DNA from: Bacteriovoracaceae bacterium
GTDB taxonomy: Bacteria; Bdellovibrionota; Bacteriovoracia; Bacteriovoracales; Bacteriovoracaceae
Direction of reading: 5' to 3'
NCBI GenBank assembly: GCA_013141065.1
Contig: JABFRR010000008.1
Location: forward strand, 377,464 to 441,463
Length of the DNA: 64,000 bases
Position 1 is the stretch's first letter; the number at the start of each line of letters is the position of its first letter. Under the pieces are notes generated by a model, which ran no database searches, was not told where the DNA came from, and saw only the letters and a program-made list of their open reading frames with translations. Shown here piece after piece: positions 63,862-64,000 of this stretch. The position numbers and the translations under genes were made by a program.

Positions 63862-64000
63862 ATGAAAAACATACTGCGTTTATTTTTTTTATTAGCAATT
63901 AGCAGCTGCTCAAGCACAAAATACCAAGAGAAAAACGTTGCAAGCTGTAAGGCATCCGAGGTCTCTGGCAAGGTCTCCGCTGCTAATCCAGAAGAAATTC
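63862..64000 (+). CDS. Lipoprotein, partial (3' end outside window)
   Basis: The frame is open from an ATG at 63862 (after GAGAGT) to the window end; 46 codons are visible. It encodes a lipoprotein signal peptide (MKNILRLFFLLAISSCSS) with lipobox AISSC. The rest is too short to classify. Confidence 0.7.
   Translation, partial: MKNILRLFFLLAISSCSSTKYQEKNVASCKASEVSGKVSAANPEEI

Overview
The window is AT-rich bacterial chromosome. Its left 23.5 kb is conserved core genome and its right 40 kb is accessory DNA beside a split tRNA cluster. Gene order, low GC, dense secreted/lipoprotein genes, tandem-HTH regulators and recombinase families suggest a Bdellovibrionota lineage, probably Bacteriovoracales-like. 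That assignment is inference; no rRNA is present to confirm it.

Core region (1-23.8 kb). A leftward cluster runs mfd, a parvulin-type PPIase and a SurA-like chaperone (cut by the window edge). Divergent from it is a tightly packed rightward operon with two complete sets of complex I membrane-arm genes in tandem, nuoA-H-J-K-L-M-N twice, with no peripheral-arm genes (B-G, I) between or beside them. The two sets differ in diagnostic residues (NuoA YECG versus YESG), so they look like two distinct membrane arms rather than a fresh duplication. The operon ends in a large GYF-like/TPR membrane protein. tRNA-Ser(UGA) and tRNA-Ser(GCU) follow.

Island 1 (about 23.8-43.9 kb). An 18-bp repeat of the tRNA-Ser(GCU) 3' end recurs at 43918, marking attL and attR of a 20-kb island that split tRNA-Ser from tRNA-Arg. 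It holds a 5-kb cargo block between two copies of an integrase 3' end (a cysteine-cluster protein, a C5 methyltransferase fused to two PhaR-like domains, a CcbP-like protein, an exonuclease and others). It also holds two tyrosine recombinases, an IS110 element, a tandem-HTH regulator, a remnant diversity-generating retroelement (target lipoprotein with variable repeat, downstream hairpin and avd, but no reverse transcriptase), a large serine recombinase, and an ImmA/IrrE-type regulator next to a truncated PIN gene.

Islands at tRNA-Arg (44.0-63.8 kb). The tRNA-Arg(ACG) 3' end is repeated at 58058, 60488 and 63749, indicating serial insertion of three elements. The first (14 kb) carries an HNH/C5-methyltransferase restriction-modification pair, an IS5-like insertion that splits a secreted-protein gene, a tyrosine recombinase, and a replication module: a primase-like gene flanked by iteron-like repeats plus a family B DNA polymerase. 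The second holds a decayed transposon with intact ends and a small exported protein. The third holds a NYN-domain nuclease, a membrane protein truncated by the second IS110 copy, and that IS. A new lipoprotein gene begins at the right edge.
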